From the NCBI RefSeq assembly GCF_007991635.1, contig NZ_BJYS01000012.1, positions 42,483 through 106,482 of the forward strand: a stretch of 64,000 nt of DNA. The letters run 5' to 3'. Source of the DNA: Adhaeribacter aerolatus. GTDB taxonomy: Bacteria > Bacteroidota > Bacteroidia > Cytophagales > Hymenobacteraceae. Below the pieces are notes generated by a model. That model was not told the DNA's origin. It did not search any database and saw only the letters and a program-made list of their open reading frames with translations. Of this stretch, positions 9,348-17,998 are shown piece by piece; within the stretch, counting starts at the first letter, position 1; every line of letters begins with the position of its first letter. A program made the position numbers and the translations under genes.

Positions 9348-9379
9348 TTGCTTTTAATAAATTAAAGTATTTATCTTTG
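9348..9379 (+). promoter_or_regulatory. Promoter of tRNA-Arg
   Basis: TTG (9348-9350) and TATCTTTG (9372-9379), 21 bases apart, resemble the Bacteroidota -33/-7 elements. The mature tRNA begins 21 bases after the -7 element. Confidence 0.6.
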
Positions 9380-9400
9380 TGCTCTCAAAACGAGAAAGCT

Positions 9401-9474
9401 GGTCACGTAGCTCAACTGGATAGAGCATCTGACTACGAATCAGAAGGTTTGGGGTTCGACTCCCTACGCGACCA
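9401..9474 (+). tRNA. tRNA-Arg(ACG), island insertion site
   Basis: Cloverleaf by hand: acceptor GGTCACG/CGCGACC, D-arm GCTC...GAGC, anticodon stem TCTGA/TCAGA with loop CTACGAA (anticodon ACG), T-arm TGGGG-TTCGACT-CCCTA, discriminator A. CCA is not complete in the gene (ACT follows). The acceptor has one A-C mismatch (base 5 against 68), which is unusual. The 3' 22 bases belong to the direct repeat that reappears at 63609, so this tRNA is the integration target of the element. Confidence 0.93.
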
Positions 9475-9475
9475 C
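9453..9475 (+). repeat. attL: 23-bp direct repeat at tRNA-Arg 3' end
   Basis: The 23 bases beginning GGTTCGACTCCC and ending GCGACCAC are identical to 63609-63631. They cover the T-loop, T-stem and acceptor 3' strand of the tRNA, the classical core for tyrosine integrases. Confidence 0.92.
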
Positions 9476-9479
9476 TAGA

Positions 9480-9512
9480 AAGGCTCTTAGAAATACTCTA
9501 AGGGCCTTTTTT
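9480..9512 (+). terminator. tRNA-Arg terminator (attL copy)
   Basis: AAGGCTCTTAGA and TCTAAGGGCCTT form a 12-bp stem with one G-T pair around a 5-nt loop, followed by a T-run. An imperfect copy follows attR, so the homology between the two ends extends past the 23-bp core. Confidence 0.85.
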
Positions 9513-9518
9513 ATTTAG

Positions 9519-9538
9519 TTCGGAAATATATCGGACAC
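9519..9538 (+). repeat. Sub-terminal repeat, left copy (candidate integrase arm site)
   Basis: TTCGGAAATATATCGGACAC differs at only two of 20 positions from 63471-63490 near the right end, and has the same orientation. It lies 44 bases inside attL. Position at both ends suggests binding by integrase or excisionase. Confidence 0.5.
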
Positions 9539-9761
9539 CAGTTCTATTATCTAAATTCTTTTAATGCATCATACTGTTTTTCATAATCCTATAAAACAGC
9601 TACAATTCCTTAATAGATTTTATTGCTAAATAGATACTATTTAATATTAAATTGAATTATCAACTTCTACTAGATTTTATCCTCTGATTTAATAATTCTT
9701 CTAATTTTAAGTATAAAGTAAGTTAAGCGAAAATACTTATTCTAAAACTATAATACCGCTA

Positions 9762-10250
9762 ATGAGGAAATTCGACAAAGAATTTAAGCTGATGACCGTT
9801 GAGCTCAGTAAGTACGCGGAGACTTAAATGCGCCAGCCGAAGAATTAGATAATCGGGCACAGCTTATTTATTGCTGACGTAGCGAGTTTTTAGATAAGAA
9901 TGCAGGCAGCTTTCCAGGCCATGAAAAACACAAGCATACTCCCGAATATGCGGTGATAGCCAAATTAAAGAAACAACTTCAGGATGTAGGGTTAGAAAGG
10001 AATATGGGACCAATGCTGACATACATTTGCGGGTCAAAAAAGGCCTTCAGCATCTTCTTCAAGGGAGACGACAAACCTACCGAACTGAAGTGATTAAGGT
10101 AACTGGTTTGAAAATCAACCAACGGCTACTATTGAGTTCTTTGAGTTAAATAAAATCTGGCACAACCGAGAAAGGCTGTATTCCCGCTTAGCCTAACGTA
10201 CTCCAGTTCAAATGAAAGAACTACTAAATCGTCTATCTGAGGCCACTTAA
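9762..10250 (+). pseudogene. Decayed IS3-family transposase (OrfA and end of OrfB)
   Basis: From ATG 9762 the frames give MRKFDKEFKLMTVELSKYAE, then fragments matching OrfA of IS3/IS150-type elements (GIGHSLF..., a SFPGH-like segment, ...EYA.IAKLKKQLQDV.LER). After an internal deletion comes the end of OrfB: an EFFELNKIWHNRERLYSRLA segment and TPVQMKELL. Stops and frameshifts are numerous, and the DDE catalytic core is missing. This is an old relic lying directly inside attL; no terminal inverted repeats were identified. Confidence 0.7.
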
Positions 10251-10698
10251 TTTTTTGTCGGCTTTTTTGTTGCAAGTCCAGTATGCAACACATCAAGTTT
10301 AGCCGATTTTACTCCTTTGCTTTCTCAGCAAGAACGTTAGTTATCAACTAGGAGTAAGCACGAACTCACTTGAGCACCGTTATATTACATCGAGCACACG
10401 TCCAATAGCTCAAAATGCCATACTTTATTAAGTATTATTGTAAAGCATGTTGCTTTAGCTCATCGAGTAAACATTTACAGCACTGTAAAAAAAATCTTAA
10501 CTTTTATATCTTCAACGCTAATGCCATTATACCAGTCTATTTTAATCATTTTTGCTCAACGGTATAAAACCAAATATGCAAATTCATATATAATTATTAA
10601 TAATTGTTGTACCTATTTTTTTTATAAAAATTTAAAGAATTTATAAAATATTTTTAATTATATTAGAGCTTGTTTAAACCCTATATACACTATTAAAT
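10251..10698. other. A+T-rich upstream region of the LuxR/moxR-bat operon
   Basis: No gene is supported here. The last ~150 bases are extremely A+T-rich and probably contain the operon promoter, but no clear TAnnTTTG element can be picked out. A half-site TACCTA occurs at 10610-10615, matching half of the palindromes at 25.4 and 52.2 kb, but without its partner arm. One TGTCGGC heptamer sits at 10256-10262. Confidence 0.35.
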
Positions 10699-10962
10699 AT
10701 GGAACAGATTTACCCAAGCAAAGAGGCATTGGCAACGCCAAAGTATTTGAATGTTAGTACTCAATTGTCGCTAACGAAAAGAGAAACTGAAATTTTAAAG
10801 CTTATTACAGATGAATACTCAAGCTTAGAAATTGCAGAAACCCTTTCTATTAGTCTCAAAACAGTAGATACACACCGAAAGAGCTTAATTAGGAAAACTG
10901 GAGCCCGCAATATAGTTGGCCTAGTGAAATTTGCCTTGCACTTTAGCATAGCAAAGTGGTAA
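10699..10962 (+). CDS. Stand-alone LuxR-type helix-turn-helix protein
   Basis: The 87-aa protein consists mainly of a GerE/LuxR DNA-binding domain: LTKRETEILKLI, then SSLEIAETLSISLKTVDTHRKSLIRKTGARNIVGLVKFAL (residues ~25-85), with the recognition helix in LKTVDTHRKSLIRK. No receiver or autoinducer domain is present, so it resembles the output half of a response regulator or a small orphan activator. It lies 48 bases upstream of moxR in the same orientation and is probably co-transcribed, making it a candidate regulator of the Bat operon or the secretion system. Its target is unknown. Confidence 0.8.
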   Translation: MEQIYPSKEALATPKYLNVSTQLSLTKRETEILKLITDEYSSLEIAETLSISLKTVDTHRKSLIRKTGARNIVGLVKFALHFSIAKW

Positions 10963-11010
10963 ATCTAGGGTTTAAATAATTAATTTAAATATTTATAGCT
11001 TTTTAACTAT

Positions 11011-12012
11011 ATGCCTCAAACAGACCTCCTTTCATGCATCTCTTTAAAAGAACGAGTACAGCATGAGAGTATCTTAATAAAACACCTAACAAAAGAAATA
11101 AAAAAAACAATTATTGGACAGACCTATATGATAGAGCGATTATTAATTGCTGTACTAGGAGGTGGGCACATATTGTTAGAGGGTGTACCTGGCTTAGCAA
11201 AGACTTTGGCCGCTAAAACTATGGCAACAGCTATAGACGCTACATTTAGCAGAATTCAATTTACTCCCGATTTGCTTCCTTCCGATATCACTGGTACAAC
11301 CATATTCAGTATGGAAACAAATAATTTTATTCCTAAAAAAGGCCCCATCTTTGCAAATTTTGTTTTGGCTGATGAAATTAACAGAGCCCCTGAGAAGGTA
11401 CAGAGTGCTTTACTTGAAGCAATGCAAGAAAATCAAGTAACAATTGGTGAATACACATACAAACTGGAATCTCCTTTTACTGTACTAGCTACCCAAAATC
11501 CAGTAGAGCAACATGGCACCTATACATTACCAGAAGCACAGCTCGACAGGTTTATGCTGAAGATTTTGATAGATTACCCTCAAATTGATGAAGAAAGGCT
11601 AATTATGCGAAATAATCTAAGTACAAGGCCGCATAACAATAATGCAGTTCTTACTAAAGATAAAATTGTAGATCTTTGTAAGTTGGTAAAGGAGATTTAT
11701 TTGGATGAAAAAATAGAGAGTTATATCTTAAATATTGTGTTCTCAACTAGGTATCCTGACAAGTTTGGATTTCCTCAACTTCAGAATTTTATAAAAACTG
11801 GAGTATCTCCCAGAGGAAGTATCAACCTTGCAACTGCTGCTAAGGCTTGTGCTTTTCTGAACGAAAGGGATTATGTTATACCTGAAGATGTGAAGGAGGT
11901 AGTTGCAGACGTACTTAGACACAGAATAAGTCTGACTTACGCTGCTGAGGCCGAAAATTTAACTCAAGACGATATGCTGCATGAAATAATTAATCAAATT
12001 CCTATACCTTAA
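11011..12012 (+). CDS. moxR: MoxR-family AAA+ ATPase
   Basis: The 333-aa protein is a MoxR AAA+ ATPase. Walker A is GVPGLAKT at residues 58-65, Walker B FVLADEIN at 117-124; sensor and clade-specific motifs (LLEAMQENQVTIG, LATQNPVEQHGTYTLPEAQLDRFM) follow, and a C-terminal lid domain ends near residue 330. MoxR proteins act as chaperones for VWA-domain partners, and here they are followed by a DUF58 protein and BatA/BatB. MoxR-Bat operons exist throughout Bacteroidota (aerotolerance and envelope stress). What is unusual is the location on a T6SS island. Codon use is strongly A/T-biased compared with the chromosome and the T6SS core. Confidence 0.93.
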   Translation: MPQTDLLSCISLKERVQHESILIKHLTKEIKKTIIGQTYMIERLLIAVLGGGHILLEGVPGLAKTLAAKTMATAIDATFSRIQFTPDLLPSDITGTTIFSMETNNFIPKKGPIFANFVLADEINRAPEKVQSALLEAMQENQVTIGEYTYKLESPFTVLATQNPVEQHGTYTLPEAQLDRFMLKILIDYPQIDEERLIMRNNLSTRPHNNNAVLTKDKIVDLCKLVKEIYLDEKIESYILNIVFSTRYPDKFGFPQLQNFIKTGVSPRGSINLATAAKACAFLNERDYVIPEDVKEVVADVLRHRISLTYAAEAENLTQDDMLHEIINQIPIP

Positions 12013-12061
12013 AAAATGTGTCCTTTAATATAAATTCTAAACACGTATTTGTAAATGCATA

Positions 12062-12940
12062 ATGGCAAAGACCTGGCATACCTATGCTAAAAGAGCCCAA
12101 AAGTTAGATGCTCTTGTTTTAAAAGCAAAAAGGCTTTCAGATCAACTCCTTACTGGTGGGCAACAAAGTTATTTCAAAGGCAAGGGTATACTTTTTGATG
12201 AAGTAAGAAAATACCAACCAGGCGACGATGTACGCAGCATCCATTGGAATGTAACTGCCAGATTACGTGAGCCGCATATTAAGCTTTATAAGGAAGAAAA
12301 AAATCTCACCCTATTGTTACTAGTAGATGTTAGCGGATCTGGAATTTTCGGTACTCGAAAACAAACTAAATTCGATACGATAACAGAACTATGTGCTGTT
12401 CTAGCTCTTGCTGCTCAAAAGAGTAACTTTAGTGTTGGCGCAGTTTTTTTTAGTGATAAGCTAGAGAAAGTCATACATCCTCAGAAAGGTAAATCAAACT
12501 TCATTAAAATTCTCCACTTCTTGGCTTTCCTGGATGTAACAGGTAAACAGACAAGTATTAAAATTGCCCTAAATTATGTACTTAATATAGCCCGGAAAGG
12601 AAACTTAGTTGTAGTGCTCTCTGATTTCATGGACAATAGCTATACTGATGTGCTAAAATTAATGAATCTGAAGCACGAACTTTTAGGAATTAGGGTATAT
12701 GACAAATCAGAAGCAATGCTACCTGCTGGCTCGTACATGCAGATATTAGATGCTGAAACGGGAAAATCAGCAATTGCAAATACTTCTTCAAAACGCTTTG
12801 GTCAAAGTTATCATGCATGGTACCAAGAAAATGAAACCTCCTTCCTAAATGCTTTTACTAAGGCCGGCGCTGGGATAATAAATATTGCTACTGACGAGGC
12901 TTATATTGAAAAACTACGTTATTACTTTCAAAAAAAATGA
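12062..12940 (+). CDS. DUF58 / VWA-like protein, MoxR partner
   Basis: The 292-aa protein has the DUF58 signature VRKYQPGDDVRSIHWNVTAR (residues 48-67) followed by a VWA-like strand with an intact MIDAS motif DVSGS (89-93). A second MIDAS-proximal Asp lies in VVLSDFMD. DUF58 proteins accompany MoxR and Bat proteins and may be the ATPase's direct client or adaptor; biochemical function is not established. It has no signal peptide, so it is probably cytoplasmic or peripheral to the membrane. The stop overlaps the next start by 4 bases (ATGA), indicating translational coupling. Confidence 0.85.
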   Translation: MAKTWHTYAKRAQKLDALVLKAKRLSDQLLTGGQQSYFKGKGILFDEVRKYQPGDDVRSIHWNVTARLREPHIKLYKEEKNLTLLLLVDVSGSGIFGTRKQTKFDTITELCAVLALAAQKSNFSVGAVFFSDKLEKVIHPQKGKSNFIKILHFLAFLDVTGKQTSIKIALNYVLNIARKGNLVVVLSDFMDNSYTDVLKLMNLKHELLGIRVYDKSEAMLPAGSYMQILDAETGKSAIANTSSKRFGQSYHAWYQENETSFLNAFTKAGAGIINIATDEAYIEKLRYYFQKK

Positions 12941-13845
12941 AATTTTCAATATACTTCATTATAATAAGGATAATAGCTTTAATAAGCCTGTGGCTATATG
13001 ATACTACAAATGCTTTCGCAAGTACTCTAAGTCCATCTATAAAAACTACAGTGAACACGCCCCAGATCATGATTGGTGATCGTATGATTGTAACAGTTGA
13101 AGTAATTTATCCTGAGGAGGCTAATGTAGAATGGCCCATATTGAAGGATTCGCTAAATAGTTTTGAGATAATAAAAAAAGAGTTAATTAAAACATTCTTT
13201 GAGGAAGGAAGTTCAAAACAAAGTCTACAAATAACCTTAACAAACTTTACACCAGGAACTCATATAATCGAACCATTACCAGTTAAAATTTTAACCTCAT
13301 CAAATGTATACTTACTCCATAGTTCCAAATTAAATGTTCTATGTAAGTTGCTATCAGTAGATCTCACCCGTCCTTTTAATGAGATACAGCCCTCAGTTTC
13401 GATTGCTTATACCCAAGAAGAATTATTTCCTTATAAGCTTAGTATTGGCTTTATAATTCTGTTAATAGTTATATTCTTAGTATACACCACAAAGCCACAC
13501 CTGTGGATAGGTATAAACCGGCAGGCACCAAAATTCTATAAACAAACAATTACAGAGTTAAAAAAACTTGAGCGGGCTGAAGATATTCAGAACAGATTAC
13601 CAAATGTTTTACGGACTTATATCAACGAACGTTTTAGTATTCCATCTCACTCGGCAACTACAAGAGAACTCCTGATTCAGTTGCAAATGGCTAGGCTGGA
13701 GGGTGACACTTTACAAAAATTAAGTACAATCTTGATCACAATAGATAAGTCAAAATTTTCCAGAAATACGATTCAGTTTATGGATGCCCAAATTCTTTTA
13801 AATAAAAGCAAAGAATTTGTTAAAAAAACTAAACCTATAAATTAA
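12937..13845 (+). CDS. BatD-like membrane protein with exported beta-domain
   Basis: The 302-aa protein begins with a signal/anchor (residues ~1-28), followed by an exported Ig-like region starting TTVNTPQIMIGDRMIVTVEV that resembles the BatD oxygen-tolerance domain. A transmembrane helix (about 164-184, IGFIILLIVIFLVYTT) precedes a helical cytoplasmic tail with ELKKLERAEDIQNRLPNVLRTYI, similar to the tails seen in DUF4381/BatD-type proteins. It lies between the DUF58 gene (4-base overlap) and batA, where Bacteroidota operons usually encode a small BatD-related protein. It is one of two BatD-like proteins in this operon. Confidence 0.65.
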   Translation: MKFSIYFIIIRIIALISLWLYDTTNAFASTLSPSIKTTVNTPQIMIGDRMIVTVEVIYPEEANVEWPILKDSLNSFEIIKKELIKTFFEEGSSKQSLQITLTNFTPGTHIIEPLPVKILTSSNVYLLHSSKLNVLCKLLSVDLTRPFNEIQPSVSIAYTQEELFPYKLSIGFIILLIVIFLVYTTKPHLWIGINRQAPKFYKQTITELKKLERAEDIQNRLPNVLRTYINERFSIPSHSATTRELLIQLQMARLEGDTLQKLSTILITIDKSKFSRNTIQFMDAQILLNKSKEFVKKTKPIN

Positions 13846-13852
13846 AATTGAT

Positions 13853-14848
13853 GTGAACACTTTTACCTTCCAAAGTCCAATATTACTAAATCTACTTCTA
13901 GTAATACCATGTATAGTCCTATGGTATTTAAAAAGAGGTCCACAGGTTCGGTCCGCCAAAATCCTCTTTCCAACCTTAAAACCTGCTATAATTGGAAACA
14001 GCTCCCACTCTCCCTTTTTTATATTTTTTTTGTTAAGGTTATTAACCTTATTCTTAATAATTGTTGCCCTAGCCAGGCCTGTCCGGCTAAAACCCGTGGT
14101 AGAAAACATACCTGAAAAACAAGTAGCCATAGTTTTAGCGATTGATGTATCAAAAAGCATGTTGGCAGAAGATTTAAAACCAAATCGCTTATTAGCTCTC
14201 AAAGCAATTGCTTCAAACTTTATAGATAAGCGTCCGAAAGACTTAATAGGTTTAACAATTTACGCGGGTGACAGTTTTACTCAATGTCCCCTCACTAACG
14301 ACCATTCGCTTTTAAAGTCACTTCTTTATGATGCCTCCTCCGAATGGCTTGCTGATGGTACTGCAATAGGAATGGGGTTAGCTTCAGCTGTTAACCGCCT
14401 GAAAGAGAGCGGAACAGAAGGCAAAGTAATTGTTCTCATGACAGACGGTGAAAATAATGCTGGCACAATTGATCCCTTCAAAGCTGCCGAGCTGGCCCAA
14501 AAGTATAAAATAAAATTGTATACAATTGGAATAGGAACAGAAGGTATGGCTCCTTTTCCAATTTACGATAATCATGGACAAAAAGAATATTATAATGTAC
14601 CTGTATCAATTGATGAACCATTGTTAAAAAGCATTGCACAAAGAACAAATGGCAATTACTTCAGAGCTAAAAGCAACAAGGACTTAGAGGCCATATACCA
14701 GAAAATTGATATCCTGCAGTCATCGAAGCCACAAGTAAAAAGCTATCTTTCTTTGGAAGATTGGCATTTGCCTTTTACAGTTGCGGCATTTGGCTTGCTA
14801 CTAACCGAAATTGTTCTAAAATATACATTATTGAGGAGTTTTACCTAA
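13853..14848 (+). CDS. batA: BatA, VWA-domain membrane protein
   Basis: The 331-aa protein has two N-terminal membrane helices (about residues 8-24 and 57-75), a VWA domain with an intact MIDAS motif (IDVSKSMLAEDLKPNR) and a conserved LMTDGENNAG, and a C-terminal helix near residues 305-325, which together are the classic BatA topology. The start is GTG 13853: the ATG two bases earlier is immediately followed by a stop in its own frame. BatA/BatB are thought to be membrane-bound VWA partners of MoxR, facing the periplasm or cytoplasm depending on model. Confidence 0.88.
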   Translation: MNTFTFQSPILLNLLLVIPCIVLWYLKRGPQVRSAKILFPTLKPAIIGNSSHSPFFIFFLLRLLTLFLIIVALARPVRLKPVVENIPEKQVAIVLAIDVSKSMLAEDLKPNRLLALKAIASNFIDKRPKDLIGLTIYAGDSFTQCPLTNDHSLLKSLLYDASSEWLADGTAIGMGLASAVNRLKESGTEGKVIVLMTDGENNAGTIDPFKAAELAQKYKIKLYTIGIGTEGMAPFPIYDNHGQKEYYNVPVSIDEPLLKSIAQRTNGNYFRAKSNKDLEAIYQKIDILQSSKPQVKSYLSLEDWHLPFTVAAFGLLLTEIVLKYTLLRSFT

Positions 14849-14855
14849 AAAGTTG

Positions 14856-15866
14856 ATGATACTTGAAAACCCATGGCTCCTGTTTGGGATGCTGCTTATT
14901 CCGGCAATTTATACTCTCTACGCATATCATTTGGTTTGGAGAAAAAGAATAATGAAAAAATTTGGTGAACCCAATATGGTAAACAATCTCCTAATTGGTT
15001 ACTCCACTAAAAGGCAATTAACAAAACTTCATTTGAAATTAGCGGCGATTGCTTTTCTTTTACTTGCGCTTGCTGGGCCTAAGATCATAGCGTCACAACT
15101 AAGAACTGAAACTGTAGGAGCTAATGTCATTTTTGTATTAGATGTTTCCTTAAGTATGCTCGCGGAGGATATTCCACCCAATAGGTTGGAGAAAGCAAAG
15201 TACATTGTTTCCAAAGCTGTAAATGAACTAACTAAAAGCCAAATAGCCATAGTGGTATATTCTGGTATAGCCTATCCACTGGTTCCCTTTACTTCGGATC
15301 ATGAAAGCATAAAAAATGCTTTACACGGTGTTAATACCAATATGTTACCTATACCTGGCTCCTCTTTAAAAGAAGCCATTGAAATGGCTATCCGTTTTAA
15401 AGCTAAAAAAAATTTTGGGAGCAACTATATTTTCCTATTGTCCGATGGTGAAGATCATTTAACTATTCCGAATGCTATTTTGGACAGTACAGTAAACAAG
15501 GGTTTCAAAATATTCACACTTGGTCTAGGTACACTTTCAGGAAGCCCTATCCCTGTACGTCAGGCAAATGGCAGGTCTGTTTTGAAAAAAGATCAGGATG
15601 GAAAAATAGTTTACACTTCATTAAAAGATCAATCATTAAAACTATTAGCAAGTAAAACCGGGGGGCAATATAAGTCCATACTTCACACCATAGATGGGGT
15701 AAATTTTATAACTACTGCAGTTAAGGAGATTGAAAGTACTTATGCTGCATCAAACACATTCCGGCATTACCAATCACTATTCCAATGGCTTTTGGGTTTA
15801 GCATTGGTTTTACTTCTTATAGAAATTATAATAAGTGAAGGGAAATATAAATTACACCAATCATAA
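14856..15866 (+). CDS. batB: BatB, VWA-domain membrane protein
   Basis: The protein (336 aa from ATG 14856; a TTG one codon upstream is an alternative) mirrors BatA: membrane helices at about 6-24 and 58-76, VWA domain with MIDAS FVLDVSLSMLAEDIPPNRLEKAK, the LLSDGEDHLT segment, and a C-terminal helix (about 310-328). BatA and BatB are paralogous, tandem copies in almost all Bat operons. The stop codon overlaps the next start by one base (TAATG), so it is translationally coupled to the TPR gene batC. Confidence 0.88.
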   Translation: MILENPWLLFGMLLIPAIYTLYAYHLVWRKRIMKKFGEPNMVNNLLIGYSTKRQLTKLHLKLAAIAFLLLALAGPKIIASQLRTETVGANVIFVLDVSLSMLAEDIPPNRLEKAKYIVSKAVNELTKSQIAIVVYSGIAYPLVPFTSDHESIKNALHGVNTNMLPIPGSSLKEAIEMAIRFKAKKNFGSNYIFLLSDGEDHLTIPNAILDSTVNKGFKIFTLGLGTLSGSPIPVRQANGRSVLKKDQDGKIVYTSLKDQSLKLLASKTGGQYKSILHTIDGVNFITTAVKEIESTYAASNTFRHYQSLFQWLLGLALVLLLIEIIISEGKYKLHQS

Positions 15867-16558
15867 TGATAAAATTTCTAATATTCTTTCTAATTATTAA
15901 CCTTTTTCAACTACCCACTACCAATACTGCCAGGGGTCTGGCTAGAAAAGCGCTGCGGCAAGATAAAGATGGACTACTTGATGATGCTGAAGTTAACTAT
16001 AAGAGAGCGCTGATAAAGCAACCAACTCTCTATCAGGCCAGATTTAATCTGGCTAACACATTGTATCGCCAAGAGCGGTTTGCAGAAGCATTAAACCAAT
16101 ATCATCGACTCTCCAATCCTCCTGAAATACCAATCATGCTAAAAGCAAGAACTTTTTACAATATGGGTACCATATATTTAAAAATTGGCAGACTCCCGGA
16201 AAGTAAATTTGCATTAAAAAAGGCTCTAAAATTAAACCCATTCGATAATGCAGCCAGATACAACCTAGCGTATGTAATAAAGTTGTTATCAGAGAAGAAC
16301 CAGGGAAATCATCCGAAAGAGAAGGGAACGGCTGGTAAAACTTCGGGTAACCCGGAAGAAGAACTTACTAAAAGCAGTGAAGCCAGAAATGAAGAGAGCA
16401 CCAAATTAAACCAGGCGCAACAAGAACAACAGAACCAACAACAAGAAAACATTGAACAAATGCTAAAAGCGCTTGATGCTAATGAGCGGAGTATTCATGA
16501 TAAAATGAAGCGCAAATACAGCACCATGAGTAAAGCAAAAGTAATTAAAGACTGGTAG
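15866..16558 (+). CDS. batC: BatC-like TPR protein
   Basis: The 230-aa protein has an N-terminal signal (FLIFFLIINLFQLPTTNTA) and then about three tetratricopeptide repeats (residues 25-145; for example LYQARFNLANTLYRQERFAEAL and FYNMGTIYLKIGRLPESKFAL). The C-terminal third is low-complexity, Glu/Lys/Gln-rich (QQEQQNQQQE). BatC homologues are exported TPR scaffolds encoded between batB and batD. It overlaps batB by one base and is 3 bases from batD. Confidence 0.8.
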   Translation: MIKFLIFFLIINLFQLPTTNTARGLARKALRQDKDGLLDDAEVNYKRALIKQPTLYQARFNLANTLYRQERFAEALNQYHRLSNPPEIPIMLKARTFYNMGTIYLKIGRLPESKFALKKALKLNPFDNAARYNLAYVIKLLSEKNQGNHPKEKGTAGKTSGNPEEELTKSSEARNEESTKLNQAQQEQQNQQQENIEQMLKALDANERSIHDKMKRKYSTMSKAKVIKDW

Positions 16559-16561
16559 AAA

Positions 16562-17998
16562 ATGAAAATAAGAAATATTGCTCTATTTTCTGGATTTCTC
16601 TTACTGCTACAACCATTTAAGCAATACGCAGGTGTAAATATTGTTAAAGTTAGGGAAGTACAACAGGAGCTTTATAGAGGTAATGATGCATTTTTACTTT
16701 GTGTTCCGGCAAAGAAACAGGTTTTCGCAGGAGAACCCTTTACGGTTAATTACAAGCTTTTATTAAGTACATCTGTAAAGGATGCTAAAGTCGTTTCTGC
16801 CCCATTATTTAGAGGTCTTAGTGCAGAAGAAATAAATAGACCACTCAACTTTAAACAAGAGCAATTCAGAGGAAGGAATTATAGGGTAAAATTTTTAAAG
16901 CAAGTAGTTCTCACAACTGATAAGCCAGGTAAGCTTATACTTGAGCCATTGACTGTGCTTCTTAACATGGAACTTCCACCCGACCCTGATGATTTTTTTC
17001 CAGTGGAGAAGTACCAAGAATACACTTTATTCTCAGAGCCTGTACAGGTAAATGTCCTACCATTGCCAAATTTAAAGCAAAGTATAGCTAAAGCTATAGG
17101 GAAGTTCAACATTAACACTTCGGTAGAAAAAAGCCAGGTTGCTTTGGGAAACTCTATTAATTACCAAATAAATATTGCCGGAAGAGGAAACGCCTCTAAT
17201 ATTACTCCACCTGATCTTGACTTACCTACACAATTAGAAGTTTATCAACCAACCATAACGTTCGACAGAAAATTAACTCCAAAGGGCCCTGCCACAAACC
17301 ATCTGTTTAAATACAAACTCGTACCAAATGACACTGGCAATTTTGTCATTCCTTCTTTACAGTTTACGTATTTTGATAGTGAAGAAGGAAAGTATGTGAC
17401 GCTTTCTTCTGCTAAACATGAAATAAAAGTAAAAGGAAGTAAAAACTCTTTTTCACAAGCCAAAACAACCCTAACTAATAGTATTTACCAGAATACCAAA
17501 AATAATACCAGTTTAATAATAGAAGGAACAACTCTTTATAAGAGAAAAATCAAATTCTTTGGTTCCTTCTCTTTTTTCATTATAATTTTAATTTCTTTTA
17601 TTTTCTACGGAACCGCATATGCATATTCAAAATATGTGCAAAGAATAGCAGCTAATCCTCTTCTACAACGAAAAAGAGAAGCCATAAAATTGGCTGGTTA
17701 TGGATTAAAAAGTATTAAAAATGACAATAGTGATGTAGCTTATACTCAGCTAAGCATCCTCATCCTGACTTACCTATCTGCTCGGTTAGAAATGGAAAAA
17801 GTAATATCAACAACTAAGGAAGCAAAAACAATGCTGCTGCAACGCAACATTGCCTTACCGGTTGTCAATCAACTTCAAGAAGTACTTTCACGTTGCTACG
17901 AAGCTTCATATGCGCAGGAAGCTAGAAAAGACGACATTAAGCAACTCTGCCACAAAACAGAATTTATTTTAGAATCAATTGAAAAAGTGACTACATGA
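16562..17998 (+). CDS. batD: BatD, oxygen-tolerance family membrane protein
   Basis: The 478-aa protein has a signal peptide, tandem Ig-like domains (AKKQVFAGEPFTVNYKLLL at ~48-66; second domain beginning ~180, VEKSQVALGNSINYQINIAG), one transmembrane helix near residues 335-358 (FGSFSFFIIILISFIFYGTA) and a helical cytoplasmic tail with LAGYGLKSIKNDNSDVAYTQ. This architecture defines BatD. It probably forms a periplasmic scaffold with BatA/B/C. It overlaps batE by four bases (ATGA). Confidence 0.87.
   Translation: MKIRNIALFSGFLLLLQPFKQYAGVNIVKVREVQQELYRGNDAFLLCVPAKKQVFAGEPFTVNYKLLLSTSVKDAKVVSAPLFRGLSAEEINRPLNFKQEQFRGRNYRVKFLKQVVLTTDKPGKLILEPLTVLLNMELPPDPDDFFPVEKYQEYTLFSEPVQVNVLPLPNLKQSIAKAIGKFNINTSVEKSQVALGNSINYQINIAGRGNASNITPPDLDLPTQLEVYQPTITFDRKLTPKGPATNHLFKYKLVPNDTGNFVIPSLQFTYFDSEEGKYVTLSSAKHEIKVKGSKNSFSQAKTTLTNSIYQNTKNNTSLIIEGTTLYKRKIKFFGSFSFFIIILISFIFYGTAYAYSKYVQRIAANPLLQRKREAIKLAGYGLKSIKNDNSDVAYTQLSILILTYLSARLEMEKVISTTKEAKTMLLQRNIALPVVNQLQEVLSRCYEASYAQEARKDDIKQLCHKTEFILESIEKVTT

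Noticed and set aside
10610..10615. Operator of the shared palindrome type upstream of the LuxR/moxR operon
   Set aside because: Only one half-site (TACCTA) is present; no matching TAGGTA arm at the right spacing.
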